DNA of 64,000 nt from Pedobacter sp014947265 (GTDB taxonomy: Bacteria; Bacteroidota; Bacteroidia; Sphingobacteriales; Sphingobacteriaceae). The position numbers and the translations under genes were made by a program. The stretch lies in assembly GCF_014947265.1 (NCBI RefSeq), contig NZ_JADCNK010000009.1, positions 1 to 64,000 of the forward strand. Direction: 5' to 3'. Positions 18,490-27,043 of the stretch are shown in pieces. The notes under the pieces are model-generated. The model was not told the DNA's origin, did not search any database, and saw only the letters and a list, made by a program, of their open reading frames with translations. Each line of letters starts with the position of its first letter. Position 1 is the first letter of the stretch.

Positions 18490-19420
18490 CTAACTGAATA
18501 TTTCCTTGATGCTTTCTGCGGCATAACCGGCACTAGCCGTCATTCCTTTACCACCAATGGCCGTACGGATGTGGATACGGTCATCCAGGTCGTAGGCTAC
18601 AATATGTTTAGTAGAATGTTGTGGATAAAATCCTGCTCAGGTACTTTGCAGTTTACGTACGTCGAAATCAACAATTCTGGCTGCTTCATCCAGCATCAGT
18701 TCGTTAATGTGATAACTTAAATCGAAACCCAAATCATCAAAATGGTTTACATCGGCATAAACATGCGAATCGCCGATGATGATGGTATTATCCGCTGCTT
18801 TTTTAAACAGGATATGGATCCCCCATTTTTTCAATTCTTCGTAATGTTCAGGTGTTTTAATGCTTTTAAATGAAGGGCAATAGTGCTCAAAACTCTCGTA
18901 ACGGCGGGTAGTTAAACCTGTTAAAATGTTGCCTTCCAATGCTACATCGGGCATCGGGATGCTGCGCATCATCTGTAATTTGCTCACCACAATGCCTCTT
19001 TCGCTAAACAGTTCGGGGTACAGCAATTTAAACTCATAACCATTGCAGACAATGGCTTTCTCGGCCGTAAAAAGCTCGGCATTGTTTTTCAGCCCCACTT
19101 CTACCCCGGTGCCTTTGGTTTCGCATGCGGTAACCGGACTATTATATTTAAGCGTGTACTTTTCGAATTTTGTCTGCATATACTGGTGCAAACGGTAGAT
19201 CATCTGATCGGGTGCTACGCTGATTTCCTGCGGAAAAAATATGGCCTCTTTGGCATAAGATGATTTAATGGCCGGATATTTTTTTTAAAACAGCAGCCTG
19301 ATTGAGCAATTCTGTTTCGTAACCAATGGTATCGTAATGCGCTTTCAGCTCGTGGATCAAGGTGCATTCATCATCATCTGAGGCGATGTATACGCTGTAG
19401 AAAATTTGATGTTCTTGGTT
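18490..19420 (-). pseudogene. decayed FAD-dependent oxidoreductase (DAO family), 5' end lost
   Basis: On the minus strand, translated pieces read YSVYIASDDDE (near 19400), then a frameshift at the A-run around 19280. The frame continues as SYAKEAIFFPQEISVAPDQM into the open stretch 18637-19203, and then has a TGA where a Trp is expected (before AGFYPQHSTK). It ends with RTAIGGKGMTASAGYAAES and a stop at 18490-18492. These match the middle and end of glycine-oxidase-like FAD proteins. The N-terminal FAD-binding Rossmann motif is missing because the gene is joined to a regulator remnant. Confidence 0.75.
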
Positions 19421-19733
19421 AAAATACGCGAGTAGTTAAAGCCAACAGCCTGTTCTTTTTCGAACTTCTGGTAATTGGCCTTCCGTTTTACCAGCACAGG
19501 AGCATCTTTTTATGAAAATTAATGTCTTTAAAAAAGCTGTTTAAATCAATTTCCAGGCTCTTAATAATATCCATCAACACCATAAGCGATGGGATGGTCC
19601 TGCTGTTTTCGATCTGAGAAATAAGGCCTTTACTTACTTCTGCCTTATCTGCAAGTTCCTGAACAGTAATGCCCAGTTCTTTACGTCTTTCTTTGATTTT
19701 TCCGCTTATTTATAAAAGAATTTCTTCCTGCAT
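19403..19733 (-). pseudogene. decayed XRE-family regulator with cupin tail, truncated
   Basis: From an ATG at 19733 the frame reads MQEEILL, then TAA at 19710-19712, then continues in frame as a clear XRE helix-turn-helix (KERRKELGITVQELADKAEV, KGLISQIENSRTIPSL). A 1-nt frameshift near 19508 leads into DAPVLVKRKANYQKFEKEQA and VGFNYSRILTKN, the beginning of the usual C-terminal cupin domain. That domain breaks off at about 19405, where oxidoreductase sequence begins. It was probably the divergent or adjacent regulator of that oxidoreductase. Confidence 0.75.
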
Positions 19734-19892
19734 GGTTAAAATAGATATTAATAGCGCCAATGTATTATTTTATTCCAATAATATAAATGAAACATCACAT
19801 TAGTTACACCTTAAATAGTCAGATAAAGGCATTCTTTTCACCACAGAGAAAACAGAGATAAGCCCCGGCAAAAGTGAGCAATAATACAACAT

Positions 19893-19921
19893 AATAAAAT
19901 CGGTCGGTAAGATACCGACCG
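19893..19921 (-). terminator. terminator of the 52-residue lipoprotein gene
   Basis: A perfect 9-bp stem (CGGTCGGTA with TACCGACCG, 3-nt loop) at 19901-19921 is followed on the minus strand by ATTTTATT. It begins 10 bp after the stop of the small lipoprotein gene. Confidence 0.75.
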
Positions 19922-19930
19922 ATAGAAGTT

Positions 19931-20089
19931 TTAGCGATAATGACCATGCACCCAATGGCGACCACCGTAAGGACCAACAACATAATAACCGGGTACCCAG
20001 TGGGCACGTGGCGCACGTGCGCTTACTACGCATGCACTAAAATTTAAGGCCAAAACCAATAAGAGCAACGCATTTACAATCTTTTTCAT
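19931..20089 (-). CDS. small lipoprotein with aromatic/His/Gly tail (52 residues)
   Basis: The ATG at 20089 opens MKKIVNALLLLVLALNFSAC, a complete lipoprotein signal with Cys20. The mature part is only 32 residues and has the pattern WVPGYYVVGPYGGRHWVHGH. This pattern recurs in YxxWxPGHW-type small envelope proteins of Bacteroidota. A perfect terminator follows 10 bp after the stop, which supports a real gene despite its size. The function is unknown. Confidence 0.7.
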   Translation of the reverse strand: MKKIVNALLLLVLALNFSACVVSARAPRAHWVPGYYVVGPYGGRHWVHGHYR

Positions 20090-20217
20090 AACCTAACCTT
20101 TTTAAGTGAAAAATAAATCAAGCTTTACGCTGTGTGTAGTGGTTTGACGAATGAACTTACTTTAAGTTTAATTCAATTAAACTGAAGTATTAAAAAAACT
20201 TAAATTTCATTAGATGA

Positions 20218-21675
20218 TCAGCGCCCTTCTTTTACATCATTACGTTTCATTAGGCTTATGTTGCTCTTTGTTTTAATAACAGTTGGAATTATAATCTCCC
20301 AGGTAATAGATTTTGACTGCTGAAGAATACCCGACTTCCTTTCGCTACCATCGGAAAATTTCAAGCCATCATCTAATATAATTTCATAGGTTCCTTCATT
20401 ATCTGGTGCAATAACACATTTTAATGTAAGTGATTTCTTACCAGGCCTTAAATTATTCATGGCTATCGAATTTGCTGCACCAATATCAGTTTTGCCAATA
20501 GAAACACCATCTAAAAAAACTTCAAATGCATCATCCGCCCAGTTACCGTTATCGCGAACGGTGATACTTCCAGCCGCATTTTGTTCTTGCAAACACGGGA
20601 AAGGATCAACTGGTCCTTTTTTATTATTTAGACTACTGTTAGTATAAAATTCGAAATGTAGATGGGCCCCCGTAACCCTACCTGTTTTACCCGATACTCC
20701 TATTAACTGGCCAGCTAAAACATCCTGTCCGGGTTTAACCAATAACTCCGAAAGATGCAGGTATCTTGATTTATTGCCATTATCATGCATAATTTCTATG
20801 AAATTACCTGCAGTATTAGAAAACTGTGAAACTTTTATTTTTCCTGATCTTACTGCATAAATCGGAGTGCCTTCTTTTACTTTAAAATCGATACCATTAT
20901 GTTGCTTTTTATATTTAAGCACGGGATGGACACGTACACCAAACAAATCATCCGCATCGGCCTGCGCCAGTAACTCACTACACTTATCCAATAAACCTAA
21001 GGGGCAGGATATTGGTGAAGCTTCGCAATCCATTAATGAAGTTTTTGAAGTTGCCGCTGAAGCAGTTAATGCTTTAGCATTTTTTTGCAGCACTGAAAAT
21101 GCGGGATTCTCGCCTGGGCTAATGCCAATCATAATTATTGCTTCAAAAGTTTTGTTTTTACTTCTTTTATCTGTGAATAAGTACCTGGGCATTTCCAACA
21201 GAATAGTCCCTGTTTCCGGATTATATTTGGAAGGAATAATCTGAAAATTATCCAAAGTTTCATTTGCATTATCCTGATATATCTGGGCGAAAACTTCAAA
21301 TCCGGACGTTGTTTTCTTTAACTTTTTAAATCTATCGGAAATTTTAACTTCCATCGATATATTATCATCCAGTGCCTGATTTTTCCCTAAATCTAAAACA
21401 ATAGTATATGGCCAATAATGTTCAACATCAAACAACCATGCCATTTCGTTAAACAATGCTTCTCTTTCTTCATCTTTAACAATTTTGAGCGAAATATCTA
21501 AAGAGTTTATAGAACCATCAGGAAAATTTACTTTCACACTATCACCCAAATGAAGCTCTTTAACAATTTTATTATTCGAGCTTTGGGCTTCGTCTTCTCT
21601 GTTCCTTTTTTTACAGCTAACAATATTTAATAGTATTAGACATATTAAAACCGGATAAGTGTATTTTAATTTCAT
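20218..21675 (-). CDS. M23 family metallopeptidase, lipoprotein
   Basis: The 485-residue protein has a lipoprotein signal (LLNIVSC, Cys21), an N-terminal region without a clear family, and an M23 (LytM) domain at about 245-350. That domain has RVHPVLKYKKQHNGIDFK with the first zinc ligands, and YLHLSELLVKPGQ and GAHLHFEFY with the others. A beta-rich tail of about 110 residues follows. All four M23 ligands are present, so it could cut peptidoglycan cross-bridges. It lies 126 bp downstream of the TIR-STING gene on the same strand, and whether it belongs to that operon is open. Confidence 0.87.
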   Translation of the reverse strand: MKLKYTYPVLICLILLNIVSCKKRNREDEAQSSNNKIVKELHLGDSVKVNFPDGSINSLDISLKIVKDEEREALFNEMAWLFDVEHYWPYTIVLDLGKNQALDDNISMEVKISDRFKKLKKTTSGFEVFAQIYQDNANETLDNFQIIPSKYNPETGTILLEMPRYLFTDKRSKNKTFEAIIMIGISPGENPAFSVLQKNAKALTASAATSKTSLMDCEASPISCPLGLLDKCSELLAQADADDLFGVRVHPVLKYKKQHNGIDFKVKEGTPIYAVRSGKIKVSQFSNTAGNFIEIMHDNGNKSRYLHLSELLVKPGQDVLAGQLIGVSGKTGRVTGAHLHFEFYTNSSLNNKKGPVDPFPCLQEQNAAGSITVRDNGNWADDAFEVFLDGVSIGKTDIGAANSIAMNNLRPGKKSLTLKCVIAPDNEGTYEIILDDGLKFSDGSERKSGILQQSKSITWEIIIPTVIKTKSNISLMKRNDVKEGR

Positions 21676-21801
21676 CGTATTTTAGTTTATTGGTTTACTT
21701 TAATTGTTATTTTAGATCGGGGTTAAGCAGAAATAGTTTCTTGATGGCAGTTGCAAAACCATCATAAGCAGTGCAACAGCGTTATTGCTCTTTCTGGCAA
21801 A

Positions 21802-22767
21802 TCAGATCTCAACAACCTCAACCTCTACAATACCATTGGTTATCGCATGGGTTTTGATCAGGTATTCGAGTGTCTTTTTAAAATTCAAAATTTCGCGGTG
21901 GGTTAATAAATTTTCTTTTAAATCTTTACCTATATGCGATTTTGAAGAGTAGAGCTCAATAGCTTTATAAAGTGAGTTTAATGTAAAAGGTATATCTACC
22001 ACGTGCAGCTCACCATCAACAGCTTTAGAAACATCAACTGAAAAATCGTAATCTCTTACATCTTTTGATTTCACCTTCATTTTTTGCCAGCTATCTTTCA
22101 GCCTTTTGGATTGAACTTTATTAAACATATTATCACCAAGATCATCTGGAAGCAGAATGGTGAATTTTAACAACAATATTTTAAAGGCCTTTTTGTTTAA
22201 GAGATGAAATACTTTACCTTTTTTTTTATCCTCAAGCAAACGCTTTACTGTAGGTTCTATGAAATTTGTAAAATAACCGTATGCAAGTACAGTTGATGGC
22301 AGAAAACCGATATCGAATGTTTTCTCCCTGCTGATGATGTGTTTTCGTATTTTCGCTATACAATCATTTAATGCATCCTCGAAACCGGCAGATGATTCAT
22401 TTGGAATTAACGGCAGGGATATACCAACCAAATCAGTTGGAACTTTAATTCTCTCTTCAGTTACATAAAAAACCCTCGATCTTCCTAATCCCCCGGCAAA
22501 AAGGCCAAACTCAAAAAGCACATTATCTCTTGCTCCTACTGATAATTTTTCTCTGGAAAGGATGAGATCATCGCCCATGGCTATTAAAATAGCATAGTCG
22601 TAAAATGCGATCTGAGAAATCAGGTTATCAAATGCACTAACACCTAAATCAAATGCATCATCCCAGGATACACATTCGGCAATGTCTGTCAGGCCCTGTT
22701 TAATTTTTTTTACAACCCTAACATTTTCTGTAGAATTACCTATAAATATTCTTGGTTTAAAATCCAT
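21802..22767 (-). CDS. TIR-STING protein (Cap12-type immune effector)
   Basis: Residues 1-145 of this 321-residue protein are a TIR-like NADase domain (PRIFIGNSTE at the start). It has ARDNVLFEFGLFAGGLGRSR at 79-98, where Glu86 aligns with the catalytic Glu of TIR-STING. Residues 155-321 fit a prokaryotic STING domain. LAYGYFTNFIEP (161-172) lines up with the human GLAWSYYIGYLRLILPE helix, KFTILLPDDLGDNM (201-214) with RLYILLPLDCG, and VVDIPFTLNSLYKA (256-269) with LEYATPLQTLFAM. In known TIR-STINGs, cyclic dinucleotide binding causes filament formation and NAD+ destruction that halts phage growth. Here no CD-NTase gene is in view. It is 32 bp after a small membrane-protein gene and probably in an operon with a caspase-like protease. 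Confidence 0.85.
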   Translation of the reverse strand: MDFKPRIFIGNSTENVRVVKKIKQGLTDIAECVSWDDAFDLGVSAFDNLISQIAFYDYAILIAMGDDLILSREKLSVGARDNVLFEFGLFAGGLGRSRVFYVTEERIKVPTDLVGISLPLIPNESSAGFEDALNDCIAKIRKHIISREKTFDIGFLPSTVLAYGYFTNFIEPTVKRLLEDKKKGKVFHLLNKKAFKILLLKFTILLPDDLGDNMFNKVQSKRLKDSWQKMKVKSKDVRDYDFSVDVSKAVDGELHVVDIPFTLNSLYKAIELYSSKSHIGKDLKENLLTHREILNFKKTLEYLIKTHAITNGIVEVEVVEI

Positions 22768-22799
22768 ATCTTAAAGTTCGGGTGGTTTTAGAATAATGA

Positions 22800-23072
22800 T
22801 TATTTTTGATTGGAACTGTGGGCCCTATAGCCTCCGTAAACTGCAGAGAATAACCATCCTGGCACAATACCTAAACCAGGTATTAAAATAAAGAGGCCAA
22901 TAAGAAATACGAAGCACCAGAAAAAATCCGTGAAGCTTTTAAAATAAATACCTATGCCAATCGGCCCAAAAAAAAAGCCAACAACGGCAGATAAAAACGG
23001 ATTTTTAGGTGGGATTTTGGGTAAACCATCAACATGATCTTTTACTCCCTTAATGTAGTGTCCGGTACTCAT
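22800..23072 (-). CDS. small two-helix membrane protein
   Basis: The 90-residue protein has a polar N-terminus and two hydrophobic helices at about 27-47 and 50-80, rich in Gly and Phe (VVGFFFGPIGIGIYF). There is no signal peptide and no family that I recognise. It sits between the caspase-like gene (28-bp gap) and TIR-STING (32-bp gap), both short enough for one transcript. A role as membrane anchor, target or pore of the system is an inference from position alone. Confidence 0.7.
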   Translation of the reverse strand: MSTGHYIKGVKDHVDGLPKIPPKNPFLSAVVGFFFGPIGIGIYFKSFTDFFWCFVFLIGLFILIPGLGIVPGWLFSAVYGGYRAHSSNQK

Positions 23073-23100
23073 AATAGTTAATTTAAATGATTAAAAATGT

Positions 23101-24048
23101 TTATATTCTATTCTCTTTTACCAATTTCCAGTAATGCTTCCCTAAGACGGTTAACTTACAGCCCTTGGAGTTTTGAGCCGCCCAATACAAATGCTCCTCA
23201 TCATGTGGAATAACCAAACCAACACCTTGCATTTTTTGGAGTTTCTTAAATATTTGGACATTTGCTTCAATAGCAACACCCGTATTGCTGTATTCGTAAG
23301 AAGGGTCAAGCTGAAACACAGATTCAGGTTCGGCAAAGAATTCGGTTATCGTGTTCAATACTGTTAGGGGCTGTATAGAGGGGTATGTAGTGCGTAGCGG
23401 CATAAACCTGCTAACATTGGTTTTAAATTGAGGACGTTGCTGCCAAAATCCCAGAGACCGATCAATGTATGCATAAATGCTCCCGATAGTAATATTTCCT
23501 ACAATATCAGCGGCACCACCCTCTAAAGCTTTTAACAGCAGCAGTGTAAACAGCCCGTGGCCACCACTTTCAACAGATGTTTCGGACATTCCTGATGCAG
23601 TTAATACGGTAACACCGTTACCAAGGTAGGTAGCTTTACCTCCCAACAAATGCGGGCTACCAATATGCCCTGAATAGCAGCAATCTAAAACAATTATCTT
23701 CTCTTTTATTGGTGAATAATTGCATAAAGACAATAGTTCATCCATCGATATTCCTTCATCGTAACTCCCGTAATCAGGCGTAACAATATATCCGCCAATA
23801 TCTGTAGTACATCCATGCCCTGCGAAATAAAAAAGTGCAACGTTCAAATCGGAATGGAAAAGCCTCGTTACTGCTTTTTTTAATTCGCCCTTTGTTTTAA
23901 TATTATTTTGGAGTTCAATCTGAAAATTGCTTGTACCATCTTCATTTTTTGCCAACAAATCTGCCAGAGCTGTAGCATCATTTACACATCCTTTAAGCTG
24001 ATTTCCGCCGTGATAATCATCTATTCCTACTAATAATGCACCTTTCAT
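23101..24048 (-). CDS. caspase-like (C14) cysteine protease
   Basis: The 315-residue protein starts with KGALLVGIDDY, the first strand of a caspase fold. It has the catalytic dyad His78 in YFAGHG and Cys124 in LDCCYSG. The p10-like part holds GHGLFTLLLLKALEG. A C-terminal region of about 90 residues (230-315) does not match the peptidase fold and may be a recognition or adaptor domain. Caspase-like proteases are frequent effectors in bacterial defence. It is the first gene of the operon with the small membrane protein and TIR-STING. Confidence 0.88.
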   Translation of the reverse strand: MKGALLVGIDDYHGGNQLKGCVNDATALADLLAKNEDGTSNFQIELQNNIKTKGELKKAVTRLFHSDLNVALFYFAGHGCTTDIGGYIVTPDYGSYDEGISMDELLSLCNYSPIKEKIIVLDCCYSGHIGSPHLLGGKATYLGNGVTVLTASGMSETSVESGGHGLFTLLLLKALEGGAADIVGNITIGSIYAYIDRSLGFWQQRPQFKTNVSRFMPLRTTYPSIQPLTVLNTITEFFAEPESVFQLDPSYEYSNTGVAIEANVQIFKKLQKMQGVGLVIPHDEEHLYWAAQNSKGCKLTVLGKHYWKLVKENRI

Positions 24049-24302
24049 AAATTTAACTTTATATGAGTTTTAAATTTGATTAATCAGAGGTTTTTGCTAT
24101 TTCTTGCTCAAATATTGAGAGTAAAATCTATTGTAAAAAGGGAGTTTCCCATATCAGGGATAAATCCCTTTATTAAGCACAGGATAATTCCTATTGGTTA
24201 TGAAAAATAAGGGGGATTAATCCTGTATACGTTCTAAAAATTTTAAAACACTGATTTTCAACATAGTTTAGCACCATAAAACATTTCCAACGTTAAAAAT
24301 TT
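24049..24302. promoter_or_regulatory. divergent promoter region with four GGGA/TCCC palindromes
   Basis: This gene-free stretch separates the caspase/STING operon from the two-component operon. It holds four short dyads of one type: GGGAGTTTCCC (24140-24150), GGGATAAATCCC (24157-24168), AGGATAATTCCT (24181-24192) and GGGATTAATCCT (24213-24224). Dyads of this size suit a dimeric NarL-type regulator such as the one encoded at 26244-26939. Binding is inferred. Confidence 0.6.
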
Positions 24303-24761
24303 ATGAACAAGTACCCCCCTCAACCACTGCCACTCTTTTTTGTTAGCAAAGCCGTACTAAAAAACCGTGTAGCCGACTATCAAAAAAACAAGTTACCCTT
24401 ACTCAGCAAGGCCATTGGCAAACCCGAAACAAAAAGTATTTGGTACACAAAAGACCATATAGCCAAGCTTTTAGCTGAAATAGAATATGTCAACGGCGAC
24501 GGACTACGATTATATTTCGGCTCTTATGATGCGCAGCATCCGTCTTTTGCAGGTCAGCAATGTATTTTAATGACAGTTACCAGAGAAGAATTCGTTGGAG
24601 ATTCTGTACGTCACATTAATGTATTTTTGGAAGAACAACCAGGTTTTGAGGCAAGAATTTCCATAACACGCGAATTTTCGGCAAATGATTCAAGTGAAAG
24701 AAATTTTAATTTTGGTTCGCCATGCCCTCCTGCATGCGACGAAAGCAGCCTTGAAGATTAA
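24303..24761 (+). CDS. conserved hypothetical protein next to a two-component system
   Basis: The 152-residue soluble protein has no signal peptide or membrane helix. Its core IEYVNGDGLRLYFGSY and its Cys-rich end (GSPCPPACDE) recall a Bacteroidota family of uncharacterised proteins that I know only by context. It is 33 bp upstream of a membrane protein and starts a four-gene operon with a kinase and a regulator. No function can be assigned. Confidence 0.75.
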   Translation: MNKYPPQPLPLFFVSKAVLKNRVADYQKNKLPLLSKAIGKPETKSIWYTKDHIAKLLAEIEYVNGDGLRLYFGSYDAQHPSFAGQQCILMTVTREEFVGDSVRHINVFLEEQPGFEARISITREFSANDSSERNFNFGSPCPPACDESSLED

Positions 24762-24794
24762 ATACCGATCACAAGTAATATTGTATATTAGTAA

Positions 24795-25472
24795 ATGCAT
24801 AAACTATTGAATAACATTTACATATACCTTATTCCTTTAATGCTGAGTACAATTGCCAGCCTAAAAAGCTTTAGGCTGGCAACGTTTCGGCCATATTTAC
24901 TGTTTTCTATATTTTTACTACTTACTTTGGCCGTTGAAATATTTGCCATATTATGGAAATGGCAATTATATCAAACTGCCTACTGGAACTATTCCAGGTC
25001 TAATTTATTTATTTATTGCGGGTTTCTTACCGTCCGGTTAATTTTTACGCTATTGATTTATTACCAGGTTTTACACAGCAAAAGGATAAAAAAAATTATA
25101 AAACACTTATCCATTCCCCTTTTGTGCTTCTTTATCATTAATTATTTCTTTATTCAAATGCCCGATCGGGTAAATACATATTCAATCGTTCTTCTGCACT
25201 TAACTTCAATTATCCTGGCATTTATGTTTTTTAATCAGATATTAAAAGATAAAAAAATTGTACAATTGAGTGTTCAGCCAATGATATGGATATCTTTAGG
25301 TATTTTCATTTATCATGCAGGAACCCTCCCCTATTTTATTTTCTTAAACTACCTTAATAAAGAATACGTTACGCTGGCACTTTCACTCCTTAACATTAAT
25401 CAGGCCCTAAATATTATCATGTATTCATTTTTCTTAATCGCTTTCTTATGCATCCCACATCATCAGAAGTAA
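24795..25472 (+). CDS. multi-pass membrane protein, putative sensor module
   Basis: The 225-residue protein has about seven hydrophobic helices and almost no soluble part. It overlaps the following kinase gene by 25 bp. The kinase itself has one membrane helix and no sensing domain, so this protein may be its sensory partner. That is an inference from the overlap and the missing sensor. No named family is recognised. Confidence 0.75.
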   Translation: MHKLLNNIYIYLIPLMLSTIASLKSFRLATFRPYLLFSIFLLLTLAVEIFAILWKWQLYQTAYWNYSRSNLFIYCGFLTVRLIFTLLIYYQVLHSKRIKKIIKHLSIPLLCFFIINYFFIQMPDRVNTYSIVLLHLTSIILAFMFFNQILKDKKIVQLSVQPMIWISLGIFIYHAGTLPYFIFLNYLNKEYVTLALSLLNINQALNIIMYSFFLIAFLCIPHHQK

Positions 25473-26275
25473 GTGCAATTACCATAATTGTCTCGACGGT
25501 TTTACTATTACTTTTTTCAAGCGTAATTATCTATTTCCTTTTCCTATACCAGAAAAAACGATTTCTCCATCAAAAAGAAGTATTAGAACTAAGGGAAACC
25601 TTTAATCAAACATTACTGCTCTCTAAACTAGAGATCCAGGAGCAAACACTCGATCATATCTCAAAAGAGCTTCACGCCAACTTCAGCCACCTGGTTTCCT
25701 TAATCAATATCAACCTTTCAGAAATACTACCGCAAAGCACGGATACTATGAAAGATAATATCTCGGAAACAAAATCTTTAGCGAAACAATTATTATCAGA
25801 ATTAAAGGCATTAAGTGCAAGCTTAAACACCGATCATATTATTCACATTGGTTTTTCAAAAGCTTTGGACAATGAACTTAAAAGGTTAATTAAAACAAAA
25901 AAATTTACGGTCACTTCATCAAAAACAGGTGAAGAATTCCGCTTGCGCCCCGAACATGAAATCATATTATTCCGACTGTGCCAGGAAGTTTTAAATAACG
26001 TAATTCAATATGCACAGGCTAAAACGATAACAGCTAACCTGATCTATTCCAAAAACCTTTTTAGACTGGAAATAATCGATGACGGTATTGGCTTTGACAT
26101 TGAAGAGTCGGATAGCCAACGGGCACAGAAAGAAAGTACCGGGTTACCCAATATTAGAAAAAGAGCCCATCTTATTGACGCCAATGTTGATATTAAAAGT
26201 ACAATAGGGCATGGAACAAATGTTACAATTACAATTCCAATCAATGAATATACTAAAGGACAGAAATACTATTAA
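25448..26275 (+). CDS. sensor histidine kinase, NarX-like
   Basis: The 275-residue protein has one N-terminal membrane helix (about 9-33), a coiled linker, a dimerisation helix with its probable phospho-acceptor in SKELHANFSHL, and an HATPase domain. The HATPase has EVLNNVIQYAQ (N box), DDGIGFD and GLPNIRKRAHLI. The His box lacks the usual Asp-Asn pair of HisKA_3 kinases and reads Ala-Asn instead. It overlaps the upstream membrane-protein gene and the downstream regulator gene, so the three are translationally coupled. Confidence 0.88.
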   Translation: MHPTSSEVSAITIIVSTVLLLLFSSVIIYFLFLYQKKRFLHQKEVLELRETFNQTLLLSKLEIQEQTLDHISKELHANFSHLVSLININLSEILPQSTDTMKDNISETKSLAKQLLSELKALSASLNTDHIIHIGFSKALDNELKRLIKTKKFTVTSSKTGEEFRLRPEHEIILFRLCQEVLNNVIQYAQAKTITANLIYSKNLFRLEIIDDGIGFDIEESDSQRAQKESTGLPNIRKRAHLIDANVDIKSTIGHGTNVTITIPINEYTKGQKYY

Positions 26276-26939
26276 CCTTGGAGTAGTAGACGATCACAAT
26301 CTTTTTCGAAAGGGTCTGATCAAGCTTATCAATCTTGGTGATACAGACAAAAAATATAACATCCTATTCGAGGCAGAGAGCGGATTGGATTTAAAAGAAA
26401 AACTAAAAAAAGACGAGTTGCCCGACATCATTCTAATGGACATTGACATGCCGGATATGAATGGATATGAGGCTATAGAATGGCTGCAAAGAATTTATCC
26501 TTCTATTAATATACTCGTAATATCCATGTTTGAAACCGAAGAAGCAGTGCTTAGGATGCTCAGACTTAAAGTCAAAGGATATCTATCAAAAGATATTGAA
26601 GTTGAAGACATGCACATGGCTCTTGAAGCCATTTTGCATAATGGATATTATTATTCCGATTTTGCATCGGCAATCATTTCCCAGTCTTATACACCACTTG
26701 AAGGAGATGACAAAAAAAACATGTTGCACGATAAACCAAGTAGTTTCCTATCACAAAAGGATCGTGATTTTTTACAATATGTATGTAGTGACATGACTTA
26801 CCAACAAATAGCTGGAAAAATGTTTTTGAGTCCGAAGACAATTGACGGGTACCGTGAATCGCTTTTTCAGAAATGTGGTGTTAAAAGCAGAGTGGCCCTT
26901 GCGCTTTATGCTGTAAAACATGGAATAGTCGAATTATAG
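26244..26939 (+). CDS. NarL/LuxR-type response regulator
   Basis: The ATG at 26244 gives the usual short lead before INLGVVDDHNLFRKG. An in-frame start 11 codons earlier would extend the overlap with the kinase. The 231-residue protein has a receiver (phospho-acceptor in ILMDIDMPDMNG) and a C-terminal LuxR helix-turn-helix (MTYQQIAGKMFLSPKTIDGY). It is the cognate regulator of the overlapping kinase and a candidate ligand for the four palindromes at 24140-24224. Confidence 0.9.
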   Translation: MNILKDRNTINLGVVDDHNLFRKGLIKLINLGDTDKKYNILFEAESGLDLKEKLKKDELPDIILMDIDMPDMNGYEAIEWLQRIYPSINILVISMFETEEAVLRMLRLKVKGYLSKDIEVEDMHMALEAILHNGYYYSDFASAIISQSYTPLEGDDKKNMLHDKPSSFLSQKDRDFLQYVCSDMTYQQIAGKMFLSPKTIDGYRESLFQKCGVKSRVALALYAVKHGIVEL

Positions 26940-26982
26940 GTAGGTAGGGTGAACTTAGTTCATAGCCCAAAAACCGCTTTCC

Positions 26983-27017
26983 AAAAAAAACGGCCTGACC
27001 TTATTTAGGCCAGACCG
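26983..27017 (-). terminator. strong terminator of the TonB receptor gene, possibly bidirectional
   Basis: On the minus strand an 11-bp stem (CGGTCTGGCCT with AGGTCAGGCCG, two G-T pairs, 5-nt loop) is followed by eight T. It lies between two convergent genes, the LuxR regulator and the TonB receptor. Confidence 0.8.
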
Positions 27018-27043
27018 CTATATATATTTATTTTAAAAAAAGA

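Noticed and set aside
18448..18720. Plus-strand open frame over the oxidoreductase end
   Set aside because: The minus strand carries recognisable oxidoreductase sequence through this stretch, so the plus frame is an antisense shadow.
20218..21675. M23 peptidase as a certain part of the TIR-STING operon
   Set aside because: The gap of 126 bp is much larger than the others in the operon and M23 lipoproteins are common housekeeping genes, so membership is left open.
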